From assembly GCA_946479855.1 (NCBI GenBank), contig CAMLHL010000105.1, positions 1 to 6,392 on the forward strand: 6,392 bases of DNA. The letters run 5' to 3'. Within the stretch, counting starts at the first letter, position 1. Every line of letters starts with the position of its first letter. The translations under genes were made by a program, and so were the position numbers. This document shows, one piece after another, positions 1-5,644 of the stretch. Below the pieces are notes generated by a model. That model had not been told where the DNA came from and ran no database searches. It saw only the letters and a list, made by a program, of their open reading frames with translations. The DNA is from an uncultured Pseudomonadota bacterium. GTDB lineage: Bacteria > Pseudomonadota > Gammaproteobacteria > Burkholderiales > Rhodocyclaceae.

Positions 1-204
1 CCGGGCGAGCGGCTCAACGTCGGGCAGATTGCCGAGGTGTCGACGCTGGCCCGCTCCACCGTCTCACATCACCTGAAAATCCTCCATGAATCCGGCGTGC
101 TGGCCTCGGAAAAGCTCGGCAAGGAAGTCTGGTTCTGGCTCAACCGGCTCGCGCTGGAAACCACCTTTGCCAACGTGCTCGATTACCTGAAGGAAAATTC
201 CTGA
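1..204 (+). CDS. ArsR-family winged-helix transcriptional regulator, C-terminal part (5' end outside window)
   Basis: The open frame enters from the left edge and gives 67 residues before TGA at 202-204. The visible part is the DNA-binding half of an ArsR/SmtB-type winged helix: a helix around VGQIAEVS, a recognition helix around ARSTVSHHLKILHESG (the SxHLxxL pattern of the family), and a beta-wing around LASEKLGKEVWFWLN. A final amphipathic helix ends in LDYLKENS. In metal sensors of the ArsR type the segment before the recognition helix reads ELCVCDL. The aligned stretch here is RLNVGQI, with Asn and Gly in place of both cysteines, so this classic arsenic/antimony site is absent. The missing N-terminus could hold another ligand site. 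The stop overlaps the aas start by one base, so the regulator is probably co-transcribed with the lipid genes and may control them, which is an inference from position. The family call is firm; the ligand is unknown. Confidence 0.88.
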   Translation, partial: PGERLNVGQIAEVSTLARSTVSHHLKILHESGVLASEKLGKEVWFWLNRLALETTFANVLDYLKENS

Positions 205-206
205 TG
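190..206 (+). promoter_or_regulatory. Shine-Dalgarno and TGATG coupling site for aas
   Basis: AAGGAA at 190-195 lies eight bases before ATG 204-206, which is good spacing. The regulator's TGA (202-204) shares its A with this ATG. The pair fixes the aas start and suggests that translation of aas is coupled to that of the regulator. Confidence 0.8.
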
Positions 207-2345
207 CGCAAGTTGTTGCGGCCGCTGTTGCGCGGCCTGGCCCGGTTGTTCTTTCGTGTCGAAATTTCCGCGTCGCAGGCGGATTTCAGGCATTCACGCC
301 TGCTCGTCGTCGCCAACCACCAGTCTTTTCTCGACGGCCTGCTGATCGGGCTGTTCCTGCCCATCGACCCGGTTTTCGTCGTCCATACGACGATCGCCAA
401 CAGCTTTTTCTTCCGCATCCTGCTCTCGCAGGTGGATTATCTGGCGGTCGACCCGACCAGTCCGATGGCCATGAAGAAGGTTATCCGGCTGATCGAGTCC
501 GGGCGTCCGGTGGTCATCTTCCCGGAAGGGCGGATCACGCTGACCGGCTCGCTGATGAAGGTCTACGATGGCCCGGCCTTCGTTGCCGCCAAGACTGGCG
601 CGACGGTGGTGCCGGTGCGCGTCGATGGTGCCCATCGCAGTTATTTCTCGCGCCTTTCGGGTAAGCATCCGAAGACGCTGTTTCCGAAAATCCGCCTGAG
701 CATCTTGCCTGAGCGCCACTTTCCAATGCCGGAAGGCGCTACCGCCAAGTTGCGCCGCCGCAAGTCCGGCGAGGCGATGCGCCGGCTGATGCAGGAAATG
801 ATCTTCGCTTCCCGGCCGCAGCAGACGCTCTACGCTGCGCTGTGCGATGCCATGACAATATTCGGCCGGCGCCGCCGCTTGCTGGAGGACGTCAAGCAGA
901 TCGAATACTCGTACAACGACCTGTTGAAGATGGCGCTGGTCCTTGGTCGTCAGATCGAGCGCCTGTCGCAGCCCGGTGAGACGATCGGCTTGCTGCTGCC
1001 TAACCTGGTGCCGACAATCGGCCTGATTTTCGGGTTGACCGCCAGACGGCGCATTCCGGCCATGCTCAATTACACGGCGGGGGGCGAAGCCCTGCAGGCC
1101 GCCGTGGAGGCTGCCGAGATCAAGACTATCGTCACCTCGCGCGCCTTCGTCGAGCAAGCCAAGCTGACCGACAAGCTGGCCGGTCTGCATGGGGTGCGCC
1201 TGGTTTATCTGGAAGACGTACGCGCCGGCGTCGGCCTCGGCGACAAACTGTGGCTCATGCTCTACGCCATCCATTTTCCGCGTGCCTTCGAATTGCCGGC
1301 CTCGCCGGAAGACGCGGCGGTCGTGTTATTTACGTCAGGCTCGGAAGGCAAGCCGAAAGGTGTCGTGCTGCCGCACCGGGCCATTTTGGCCAACGTCGCG
1401 CAGATTCGCTCGGTGATCGACTTCTCGGTCTACGACAAGGTGCTCAACGCGTTGCCGATTTTCCATTCCTTCGGGCTGACGGCCGGGGCGCTGTTGCCGG
1501 TGCTGAATGGTGCCAGTCTCTTCCTCTACCCGTCGCCGCTGCATTACCGGGTAATCCCTGAACTGGCTTACGACCGCGGATGTACCGTGCTGTTCGGTAC
1601 CTCGACTTTCCTCGCCAACTACGCCAAATTCGCCAATCCCTACGATTTCTATCGCCTGCGCTATGTCGTCGCCGGGGCTGAGAAGCTTTCCGAAGCGGTG
1701 CGCAGTCTGTGGTTCGAGAAGTTTGGCTTGCGCATTTTCGAAGGTTATGGGGCCACTGAAACGGCGCCGGTGTTGGCGGTCAATACGCCAATGGCCTACC
1801 GGACAGGTACCGTCGGCAACCTGCTGCCTGGCATCGAACACCGCCTGGTGCCGGTGCCCGGTATCGAACTGGGCGGCATCCTGCATGTCCGCGGCCCGAA
1901 CCTGATGGCCGGCTATCTCAAGGCCGACCGGCCGGGCGTGCTGCAGCCGCCCGTGTCCGACGTTGGCGAGGGCTGGTATGAAACCGGCGACGTGGTCGAA
2001 CTGGATGATGAAGGCTTCGTCAGGATCGTTGGTCGGGTCAAGCGTTTTGCCAAGATTGCCGGGGAAATGGTCAGCCTGGAGGTGGTTGAGAAGCTGGCCG
2101 CCGCAACCTCGCCCAATTTGCCCCACGCCGCTTCCAGCCAGCCCGATCCGGCCAAGGGTGAGGCGCTGGTGCTGTTTACCACCGATGGCGAACTGACCCG
2201 CGAATTGCTCGTCGCCAAGGCCCGTGCAACAGGCATTCCTGAACTGGCTGTGCCGCGCAAGATCCACAAACTCGAGATGCTGCCGCTGCTCGGCACCGGC
2301 AAGGTCGATTACGTGACACTGAAGCGCCTGGCAGAGGCGGTATGA
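204..2345 (+). CDS. aas: Aas: 2-acyl-glycerophosphoethanolamine acyltransferase / acyl-ACP synthetase
   Basis: This bifunctional inner-membrane enzyme activates a fatty acid with ATP onto acyl carrier protein and transfers it to the free position of a lysophospholipid, mainly 2-acyl-glycerophosphoethanolamine, restoring the diacyl lipid. At 713 residues it matches the roughly 719 of E. coli Aas. The N-terminal PlsC/LPLAT domain (about 25-180) has the catalytic HX4D motif (H39, D44, in NHQSFLD), FPEGRIT at 106-112 and a VVPV strand near 135-138. The AMP-binding domain follows (about 205-713): P-loop FTSGSEGKPKG at 376-386, YGATET at 515-520, YETGD at 592-596, the GRVKR hinge at 610-614 and the adenylation lysine K700 in GTGK. 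Long stretches match the E. coli protein as I remember it, for example around YPSPLHYR and YDFYRLRYVVAGAEKL. All key residues are present and nothing suggests decay. The start is set by the AAGGA site and the overlap with the upstream regulator. The transporter/acyltransferase fusion follows 93 bases downstream. Confidence 0.95.
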   Translation: MRKLLRPLLRGLARLFFRVEISASQADFRHSRLLVVANHQSFLDGLLIGLFLPIDPVFVVHTTIANSFFFRILLSQVDYLAVDPTSPMAMKKVIRLIESGRPVVIFPEGRITLTGSLMKVYDGPAFVAAKTGATVVPVRVDGAHRSYFSRLSGKHPKTLFPKIRLSILPERHFPMPEGATAKLRRRKSGEAMRRLMQEMIFASRPQQTLYAALCDAMTIFGRRRRLLEDVKQIEYSYNDLLKMALVLGRQIERLSQPGETIGLLLPNLVPTIGLIFGLTARRRIPAMLNYTAGGEALQAAVEAAEIKTIVTSRAFVEQAKLTDKLAGLHGVRLVYLEDVRAGVGLGDKLWLMLYAIHFPRAFELPASPEDAAVVLFTSGSEGKPKGVVLPHRAILANVAQIRSVIDFSVYDKVLNALPIFHSFGLTAGALLPVLNGASLFLYPSPLHYRVIPELAYDRGCTVLFGTSTFLANYAKFANPYDFYRLRYVVAGAEKLSEAVRSLWFEKFGLRIFEGYGATETAPVLAVNTPMAYRTGTVGNLLPGIEHRLVPVPGIELGGILHVRGPNLMAGYLKADRPGVLQPPVSDVGEGWYETGDVVELDDEGFVRIVGRVKRFAKIAGEMVSLEVVEKLAAATSPNLPHAASSQPDPAKGEALVLFTTDGELTRELLVAKARATGIPELAVPRKIHKLEMLPLLGTGKVDYVTLKRLAEAV

Positions 2346-2349
2346 GCCC

Positions 2350-2442
2350 ATGGCTACGGTCAACCGGAAAAAAGGCCCAAAAATGAAATCTTTCCTCCCG
2401 GGGGGCTCAGGCCCCCGCCCTGACGTTGCGAGCCACCCATGA
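2350..2442 (+). CDS. Possible 30-codon leader or coupling ORF between aas and the transporter gene (speculative)
   Basis: This frame is open from ATG 2350, with a second in-frame ATG at 2383, to TGA 2440-2442. Its stop overlaps the downstream start as ATGA. It fills almost the whole gap between the two lipid genes. The inner ATG has an AAAAGG stretch seven bases upstream, which is a usable ribosome site. The outer ATG has only a distant GAGG. The product would be short, basic at its N-terminus and rich in Gly and Pro, with no recognisable domain. Translation through it could deliver ribosomes to the transporter start, which has no good Shine-Dalgarno of its own. A 93-base open frame can easily arise by chance in GC-rich DNA, so this is a weak call. 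Confidence 0.2.
   Translation: MATVNRKKGPKMKSFLPGGSGPRPDVASHP
2401..2416 (+). other. GC hairpin in the aas-transporter gap
   Basis: GGGGGC (2401-2406) pairs with GCCCCC (2411-2416) around a TCAG tetraloop. The stem is six G-C pairs and ends 22 bases before the transporter ATG. No T-run follows, so it is not a classic intrinsic terminator. It could stabilise an mRNA end or modulate expression between the two genes. Confidence 0.5.
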
Positions 2443-4319
2443 GCGGACAATTCGGCCTCCTCAAAACCCGGCGCTTCGCCCCGTTCTTTGCCACCCAGTT
2501 CCTCGGCGCCTTCAATGACAACCTGTTCAAGAACGCCCTGATCGTCCTGCTGACCTTCCGGTCGACGCAATGGACGACGCTGAAGCCGGAGCTGCTGGCC
2601 AATCTGGCGGCAGGCATTTTCATCCTACCCTTCTTCCTGTTTTCGGCCACCGCCGGGCAACTGGCCGACAAGTACGACAAGGCCATTCTCGCCCGACTCG
2701 TCAAGGTGCTGGAAATGGTCATCATGGGCGTCGCCGCTGCCGGTTTCTTCCTGCACAGCCTGTCCGGGCTGATGGGGGCGCTATTCCTGCTCGGCCTGCA
2801 TTCGACGCTGTTCGGGCCGGTCAAATATGCAATCATGCCGCAGCATCTGCACGAGGATGAACTGGTCGGCGGCAATGCGCTGATCGAGGCCGGGACCTTC
2901 GTCGCCATCCTGATCGGCACGCTGGCCGGCGGGTTGCTCGCCGGCTCAGTCGAGCATCCGGCATGGATCGCCGTCGGTGGTTTTGTCGTCGCTTTTACCG
3001 GCTATCTGGCCAGTCGCGGCATTCCTGCGGCGCCGGCGCCGGCGTCGGCGCTGCAGATCAATCTCAACCCGCTCTCCGAAACCTGGCGCAACATCGCCTT
3101 TGCCCGGCAGAACCGCACGGTCTTCCTGTCTATTCTGGGCATCTCGTGGTTCTGGCTCTACGGTGCGCTCTTCCTCGCCCAGTTTCCGGCCTACGCCAAA
3201 TTCGTCCTGGGCGGCGGCGAGTCGGCGGTCACCCTGCTGCTGGCAACATTCACGGTCGGTATTGGAATCGGCTCGATGCTTTGCGAGCGGATGTCCGGCA
3301 AGCATGTCGAGATCGGTCTGGTGCCTTTCGGCTCGATCGGCCTGACGCTGTTCGGGATCGATTTGTATTTCGCTTCGCCGACCGGGTTGGCTGGCGTGAC
3401 GCCGCATGAACTGCTCGGACTGTTGAGCATTCCGGCGGTCTGGCGCGTTCTGTTCGATCTGATGATGCTCGGCGTCTTTGGCGGCTTTTTCATTGTGCCG
3501 CTCTATGCGCTGGTCCAGCTGCGCAGTTCGCCGGAACACCGGGCGCGCATCATCGCTGCCAACAATATCCTGAACGCGCTGTTTATGGTGGTCGGTGCGC
3601 TGGGGGCGGCCGGTCTGCTCGGCGCCGGCCTGTCGATCCCGGCGCTGTTCGGCCTTGCCGCGCTGGCCAATGCCCTGGTAGCGATCTACATCTACCGGCT
3701 GGTTCCGGAATTCCTGCTGCGTTTTGTCGCCTGGCTGCTGGTCAAGGCAGCCTACCGCCTGCGCACCGAGGGGCTGGAACATCTCCCGCCGACCGGTGCC
3801 GCAGTACTCGTCGCCAACCATGTCAGCTTCGTCGACGCCGTGGTGATCATGGGGGCCTCGCCGCGGCCTGTCCGCTTTGTAATGGATCACCGTATTTTCA
3901 GGATGCCGCTGCTAGGCTTCATCTTTCGCCACTGCGGGGCAATTCCCATCGCTTCGACGAAGGAAGATCCGGCATTGCTGGAAGCGGCTTTTGCCGAGGT
4001 GGCCCGGGCACTGGCCGATGGCGATCTGGTCGGTCTCTTTCCGGAAGGCCAGATCACCGCCGACGGCCAGTTGCAGCCGTTTCGCCCCGGGATAAGCCGT
4101 ATCCTCGCCGCCAGTCCGGTGCCGGTCGTGCCGATGGCGCTGAGCGGGTTGTGGGGCAGCTATTTCTCGCGGATCGATGGGGCCGCGATGAAGCGGCCAT
4201 TCCGGCGCGGCCTGTTCGCACAAATTGTCTTGCGTGTCGCGCCGCCGCTACCGGCGGAGCGAGTTACGCCTGAAAGTTTGCGGGCGGAGGTATCGCTGTT
4301 GCTGGACAGCCCCGATTGA
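2439..4319 (+). CDS. LplT-like MFS lysophospholipid transporter fused to a PlsC-type acyltransferase
   Basis: This 626-residue membrane protein has two parts. Residues 1 to about 420 form a major facilitator domain with about twelve hydrophobic segments. FLGAFNDNLFKNAL (21-34) in the first helix is typical of the LplT/Aas-linked transporter group, and GQLADKYDK (73-81) matches MFS motif A between helices 2 and 3. GVFGGFFIVPLYAL (345-358) resembles the LplT helix that reads GVMGGFFVVPLNAL in E. coli. Residues about 430-615 form a PlsC/LPLAT domain: HX4D motif H461 and D466 (NHVSFVD), FPEGQIT at 534-540 and VVPM at 563-566. The family role would be to flip lysophospholipid inward across the inner membrane. 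The fused domain could acylate it on the cytoplasmic face, which is inferred. No AMP-binding domain is attached; that part lies in the aas product upstream. The start at 2439 has no clear Shine-Dalgarno. It is kept because the first transmembrane segment follows directly and because of the ATGA overlap with the short upstream frame. Confidence 0.88.
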   Translation: MSGQFGLLKTRRFAPFFATQFLGAFNDNLFKNALIVLLTFRSTQWTTLKPELLANLAAGIFILPFFLFSATAGQLADKYDKAILARLVKVLEMVIMGVAAAGFFLHSLSGLMGALFLLGLHSTLFGPVKYAIMPQHLHEDELVGGNALIEAGTFVAILIGTLAGGLLAGSVEHPAWIAVGGFVVAFTGYLASRGIPAAPAPASALQINLNPLSETWRNIAFARQNRTVFLSILGISWFWLYGALFLAQFPAYAKFVLGGGESAVTLLLATFTVGIGIGSMLCERMSGKHVEIGLVPFGSIGLTLFGIDLYFASPTGLAGVTPHELLGLLSIPAVWRVLFDLMMLGVFGGFFIVPLYALVQLRSSPEHRARIIAANNILNALFMVVGALGAAGLLGAGLSIPALFGLAALANALVAIYIYRLVPEFLLRFVAWLLVKAAYRLRTEGLEHLPPTGAAVLVANHVSFVDAVVIMGASPRPVRFVMDHRIFRMPLLGFIFRHCGAIPIASTKEDPALLEAAFAEVARALADGDLVGLFPEGQITADGQLQPFRPGISRILAASPVPVVPMALSGLWGSYFSRIDGAAMKRPFRRGLFAQIVLRVAPPLPAERVTPESLRAEVSLLLDSPD

Positions 4320-4346
4320 CACAGCTGCCCAAAAAACGAGGTCGAC

Positions 4347-4371
4347 AAAAAACCCCGCCTGGATGGCGGGG
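4347..4371 (-). terminator. Intrinsic terminator between convergent genes, stronger for the minus strand
   Basis: CCCCGCC (4353-4359) pairs with GGCGGGG (4365-4371) around the loop TGGAT. Read on the minus strand, the stem is followed at once by six T residues (the A-run at 4347-4352), and it lies 23 bases past the PEP-CTERM gene stop. This is a textbook rho-independent terminator for that gene. On the plus strand the tail is only TCTGCTGT, so termination of the lipid operon here should be weaker. Confidence 0.88.
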
Positions 4372-4394
4372 TCTGCTGTAGCCGGGTAGGGCGC

Positions 4395-5246
4395 TTAAAT
4401 CTTTTTACGACGGCCGAAAAAGCCGAGGGCGGCAAAACCAAGGCCGAGCAGCGCAAGGCTGCCTGGTTCAGGGATGCTGGTGCCAATCACAGGGTCGCGG
4501 AAGTATACGTCGACGTGGGAGAAACCGCCGCCGGCCGCAGTCAGGTAAGCGCTCAGATCAAATCCGCCCGAGAAATTGTACAGGGTGGGAGGATTGGTCA
4601 GGGGAAGCCCAAGGCTGGCCGCGGTGAAATCGAATGCCTGGAAAGCATTACCGTACTTTACGACGATGGCGAACTGGTCCAGCGCGTTGCCTTTGAGCAA
4701 GCCAGCCAGCGCCAGCGCGTTTTGCAAATCTGGCGTAATGGCCCAGGTTCCGGTGCCGTTGGTGCCAAGATTAAAGCTAAAGGTGCTGTCCGAAACTTTC
4801 AGGGTGTTGCCGATCAAGGCGCCGGTAAATGAACTGCCGTTCGATGAGCCAGCATAAATCCAGCCCGGGTCTGCGTGAATGCCATCACTGTTCGGGTTCA
4901 GGAACTGCGTGGGGTACAGTTCGGAGAACATGCCGTTAGGGAAAAGTACATTCCCGCCAGTGTTGCCCCCGCCACCTTGCGCGGCGCCATTGACCAAACC
5001 GTCACCGTAGTAGCCAAGGTTGACGCCGCCCTGCGAGCCGGGAAGGGGAGTGTCGTTGCCGACATAGGCGCCCACGCATGCCGTCGAGGTAACGTTGCTC
5101 GCCAGGACGTTCGTTCCACCTGCCAGTGCGGTGACGTTAGACGCCCAGAAGGAGCCGGTCGAGCAGGTGCTCGCCTGTGCCGGCGCCACGGCGAACAAAG
5201 ATGAAATGGCTACTGCCAAAACCCCCTTAATGAAGCTTGTTTTCAA
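4395..5246 (-). CDS. Secreted PEP-CTERM sorting-domain protein (exosortase substrate)
   Basis: This is a 283-residue exported protein if translation starts at TTG 5246-5244. The N-terminus (MKTSFIKGVLAVAISS...) is a standard Sec signal peptide with a probable cut after AQA at residue 25. The C-terminus is a complete PEP-CTERM signal: PEP at 259-261, a hydrophobic helix at about 264-277, then RRKK at 279-282. In this system an exosortase (EpsH family) recognises the signal and processes the protein for release or attachment at the cell surface, usually together with exopolysaccharide. The mature part is rich in Gly, Ser, Asn and Thr and has only two cysteines (28 and 57), which could form a disulfide. 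The layout, with a TACVGAYVGND segment near the start and GGFSHVDVYFRDP before the sorting signal, resembles other betaproteobacterial PEP-CTERM proteins from memory. The specific function is unknown. No exosortase gene is in the window. An ATG at 5291 would add 15 residues but has no good ribosome site and would displace the signal peptide from the N-terminus. Confidence 0.92.
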   Translation of the reverse strand: MKTSFIKGVLAVAISSLFAVAPAQASTCSTGSFWASNVTALAGGTNVLASNVTSTACVGAYVGNDTPLPGSQGGVNLGYYGDGLVNGAAQGGGGNTGGNVLFPNGMFSELYPTQFLNPNSDGIHADPGWIYAGSSNGSSFTGALIGNTLKVSDSTFSFNLGTNGTGTWAITPDLQNALALAGLLKGNALDQFAIVVKYGNAFQAFDFTAASLGLPLTNPPTLYNFSGGFDLSAYLTAAGGGFSHVDVYFRDPVIGTSIPEPGSLALLGLGFAALGFFGRRKKI

Positions 5247-5253
5247 GATTATG

Positions 5254-5260
5254 TCCTCTT
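5254..5260 (-). promoter_or_regulatory. Shine-Dalgarno that selects the TTG start of the PEP-CTERM gene
   Basis: The minus strand reads AAGAGGA here, seven bases before TTG at 5246-5244. This is nearly ideal in sequence and spacing, and it puts a charged n-region (MKTSFIK) directly before the signal-peptide core. It argues against the upstream ATG at 5291-5289. Confidence 0.8.
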
Positions 5261-5327
5261 TTAAGTTAATCGTAGCTGGCTGGGTGGGCATTGCGCACTT
5301 GGGCTAGCCATATTTTTGTTGACCTTA

Positions 5328-5343
5328 AGCAAGTATGGGGCCA
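5328..5343 (-). promoter_or_regulatory. Sigma-54 (RpoN) -24/-12 promoter of the PEP-CTERM gene
   Basis: The minus strand reads TGGCCCCATACTTGCT. Against the consensus TGGCACG-N4-TTGCW it keeps the -24 TGGC, the -12 TTGC(A/T) and the exact spacing; two bases of the first block differ. Transcription would start near 5317, giving a leader of about 70 bases that contains the Shine-Dalgarno. RpoN control with the PrsK/PrsR two-component pair is known for PEP-CTERM genes in related floc-forming bacteria, which fits this site. Confidence 0.78.
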
Positions 5344-5375
5344 TGAATTTATTTTCATTTAAAATCATTGGCATG

Positions 5376-5398
5376 GAAAATATCGGCTCAATATTTTC
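5376..5398. repeat. Perfect 8-base inverted repeat upstream of the sigma-54 promoter
   Basis: GAAAATAT (5376-5383) and ATATTTTC (5391-5398) are exact inverse copies separated by CGGCTCA. The centre is about 70 bases upstream of the predicted start of the PEP-CTERM transcript, in unusually A/T-rich DNA. It could be an activator site or a bendable region. It is not followed by a T-run that would make it a terminator. Confidence 0.55.
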
Positions 5399-5404
5399 TT
5401 GGTT

Positions 5405-5423
5405 GTGTAAAGATTTCCGACAC
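5405..5423. repeat. GTGT-N11-ACAC inverted repeat, candidate enhancer site
   Basis: GTGT (5405-5408) and ACAC (5420-5423) are inverse arms 11 bases apart, centred about 97 bases upstream of the predicted PEP-CTERM transcript start. That is a normal distance for a sigma-54 activator site. The arms are short, so chance is a real alternative. Confidence 0.35.
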
Positions 5424-5554
5424 TTTTTCAGCTGGGTCTATTGCGGGATTCGGCCCGGTTTTCGCCGGGTGCCGGCGATCATCACTCTTGTCTGGCTGGC
5501 GTGCGGCCGACGCATCAGACGTGGTTCTGCCAGCGAATTTGTCCGGCGTCCTGG

Positions 5555-5638
5555 AAAATGGCTTTTTTCAAGGTCGACCGTAGCAGGCGCGGTGGCTATG
5601 GTGGCGCACCGTTAAAATGGCGTCTTTTTTCATTTCGA
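5555..5638 (+). repeat. Imperfect direct repeat before the right-hand gene
   Basis: Copy 1 at 5555-5577 and copy 2 at 5614-5638 share AAAATGGC, then TTTTTTCA, then TCGA. They differ by a GTC insertion in copy 2 and a small change before TCGA. The copies start 59 bases apart. Copy 2 overlaps the probable -10 box and copy 1 contains an alternative in-frame ATG (5558). Confidence 0.45.
5613..5618 (+). promoter_or_regulatory. Possible -10 box (TAAAAT) for the right-hand gene
   Basis: TAAAAT at 5613-5618 is one base from TATAAT. It would start transcription near 5625, leaving a leader of about 20 bases before ATG 5645. No good -35 element is found 16-18 bases upstream. If real, it supports ATG 5645 over the in-frame ATG at 5558. 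Confidence 0.35.
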
Positions 5639-5644
5639 TCCGCC

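Larger units (their letters stand above)
5247..5644. other. Regulatory intergenic region between the divergent PEP-CTERM and right-hand genes
   Basis: About 400 bases carry no convincing gene. The half nearest the PEP-CTERM gene (roughly 5310-5425) is clearly A/T-rich against the rest of the window and holds the sigma-54 promoter and two inverted repeats. The middle (5451-5474) has a GC stem, CCCGG with CCGGG around TTTTCG, with no T-tract. The right end has a near-duplicate AAAATGGC...TTTTTTCA element and a probable -10 box for the next gene. Open frames across the region have no coding character and overlap the promoter. Confidence 0.7.

Noticed and set aside
294..1274. Minus-strand open frame of 326 codons
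   Set aside because: It lies wholly antisense to aas, whose motifs are intact. Long antisense frames are normal opposite GC-rich genes, and its composition (rich in Gln, Arg, Asp, His) is typical of a shadow.
2401..2416. GC hairpin as a terminator after aas
   Set aside because: No T-run follows the stem, and the next gene is functionally tied to aas and lacks a visible promoter of its own.
2343..2441. Readthrough fusion of aas to the transporter gene, since both lie in the same frame
   Set aside because: Besides the aas TGA there is another in-frame TGA in the gap. The known three-domain fusions also have the opposite domain order.
1335..2570. Minus-strand open frame of 411 codons spanning the aas end, the gap and the transporter start
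   Set aside because: It crosses two well-supported genes and their gap on the opposite strand, shows no domain and has shadow-like composition.
2946..3890. Minus-strand open frame of 314 codons
   Set aside because: It is antisense to the transporter domain, with runs of Arg, Gln and Asp and no recognisable motif.
4395..5291. Recently acquired or phage origin for the PEP-CTERM gene because of its more even base use
   Set aside because: Gly/Asn/Thr-rich surface proteins naturally have different codon make-up, and no mobile-element hallmark flanks the gene.
5451..5474. GC hairpin as a terminator in the intergenic region
   Set aside because: There is no T-tract on either side and no gene ends here; the stem is short and bulged.
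5316..5615. Plus-strand open frame of 99 codons in the intergenic region
   Set aside because: It overlaps the sigma-54 promoter and both inverted repeats, starts with TTG without a ribosome site, and has no coding character.
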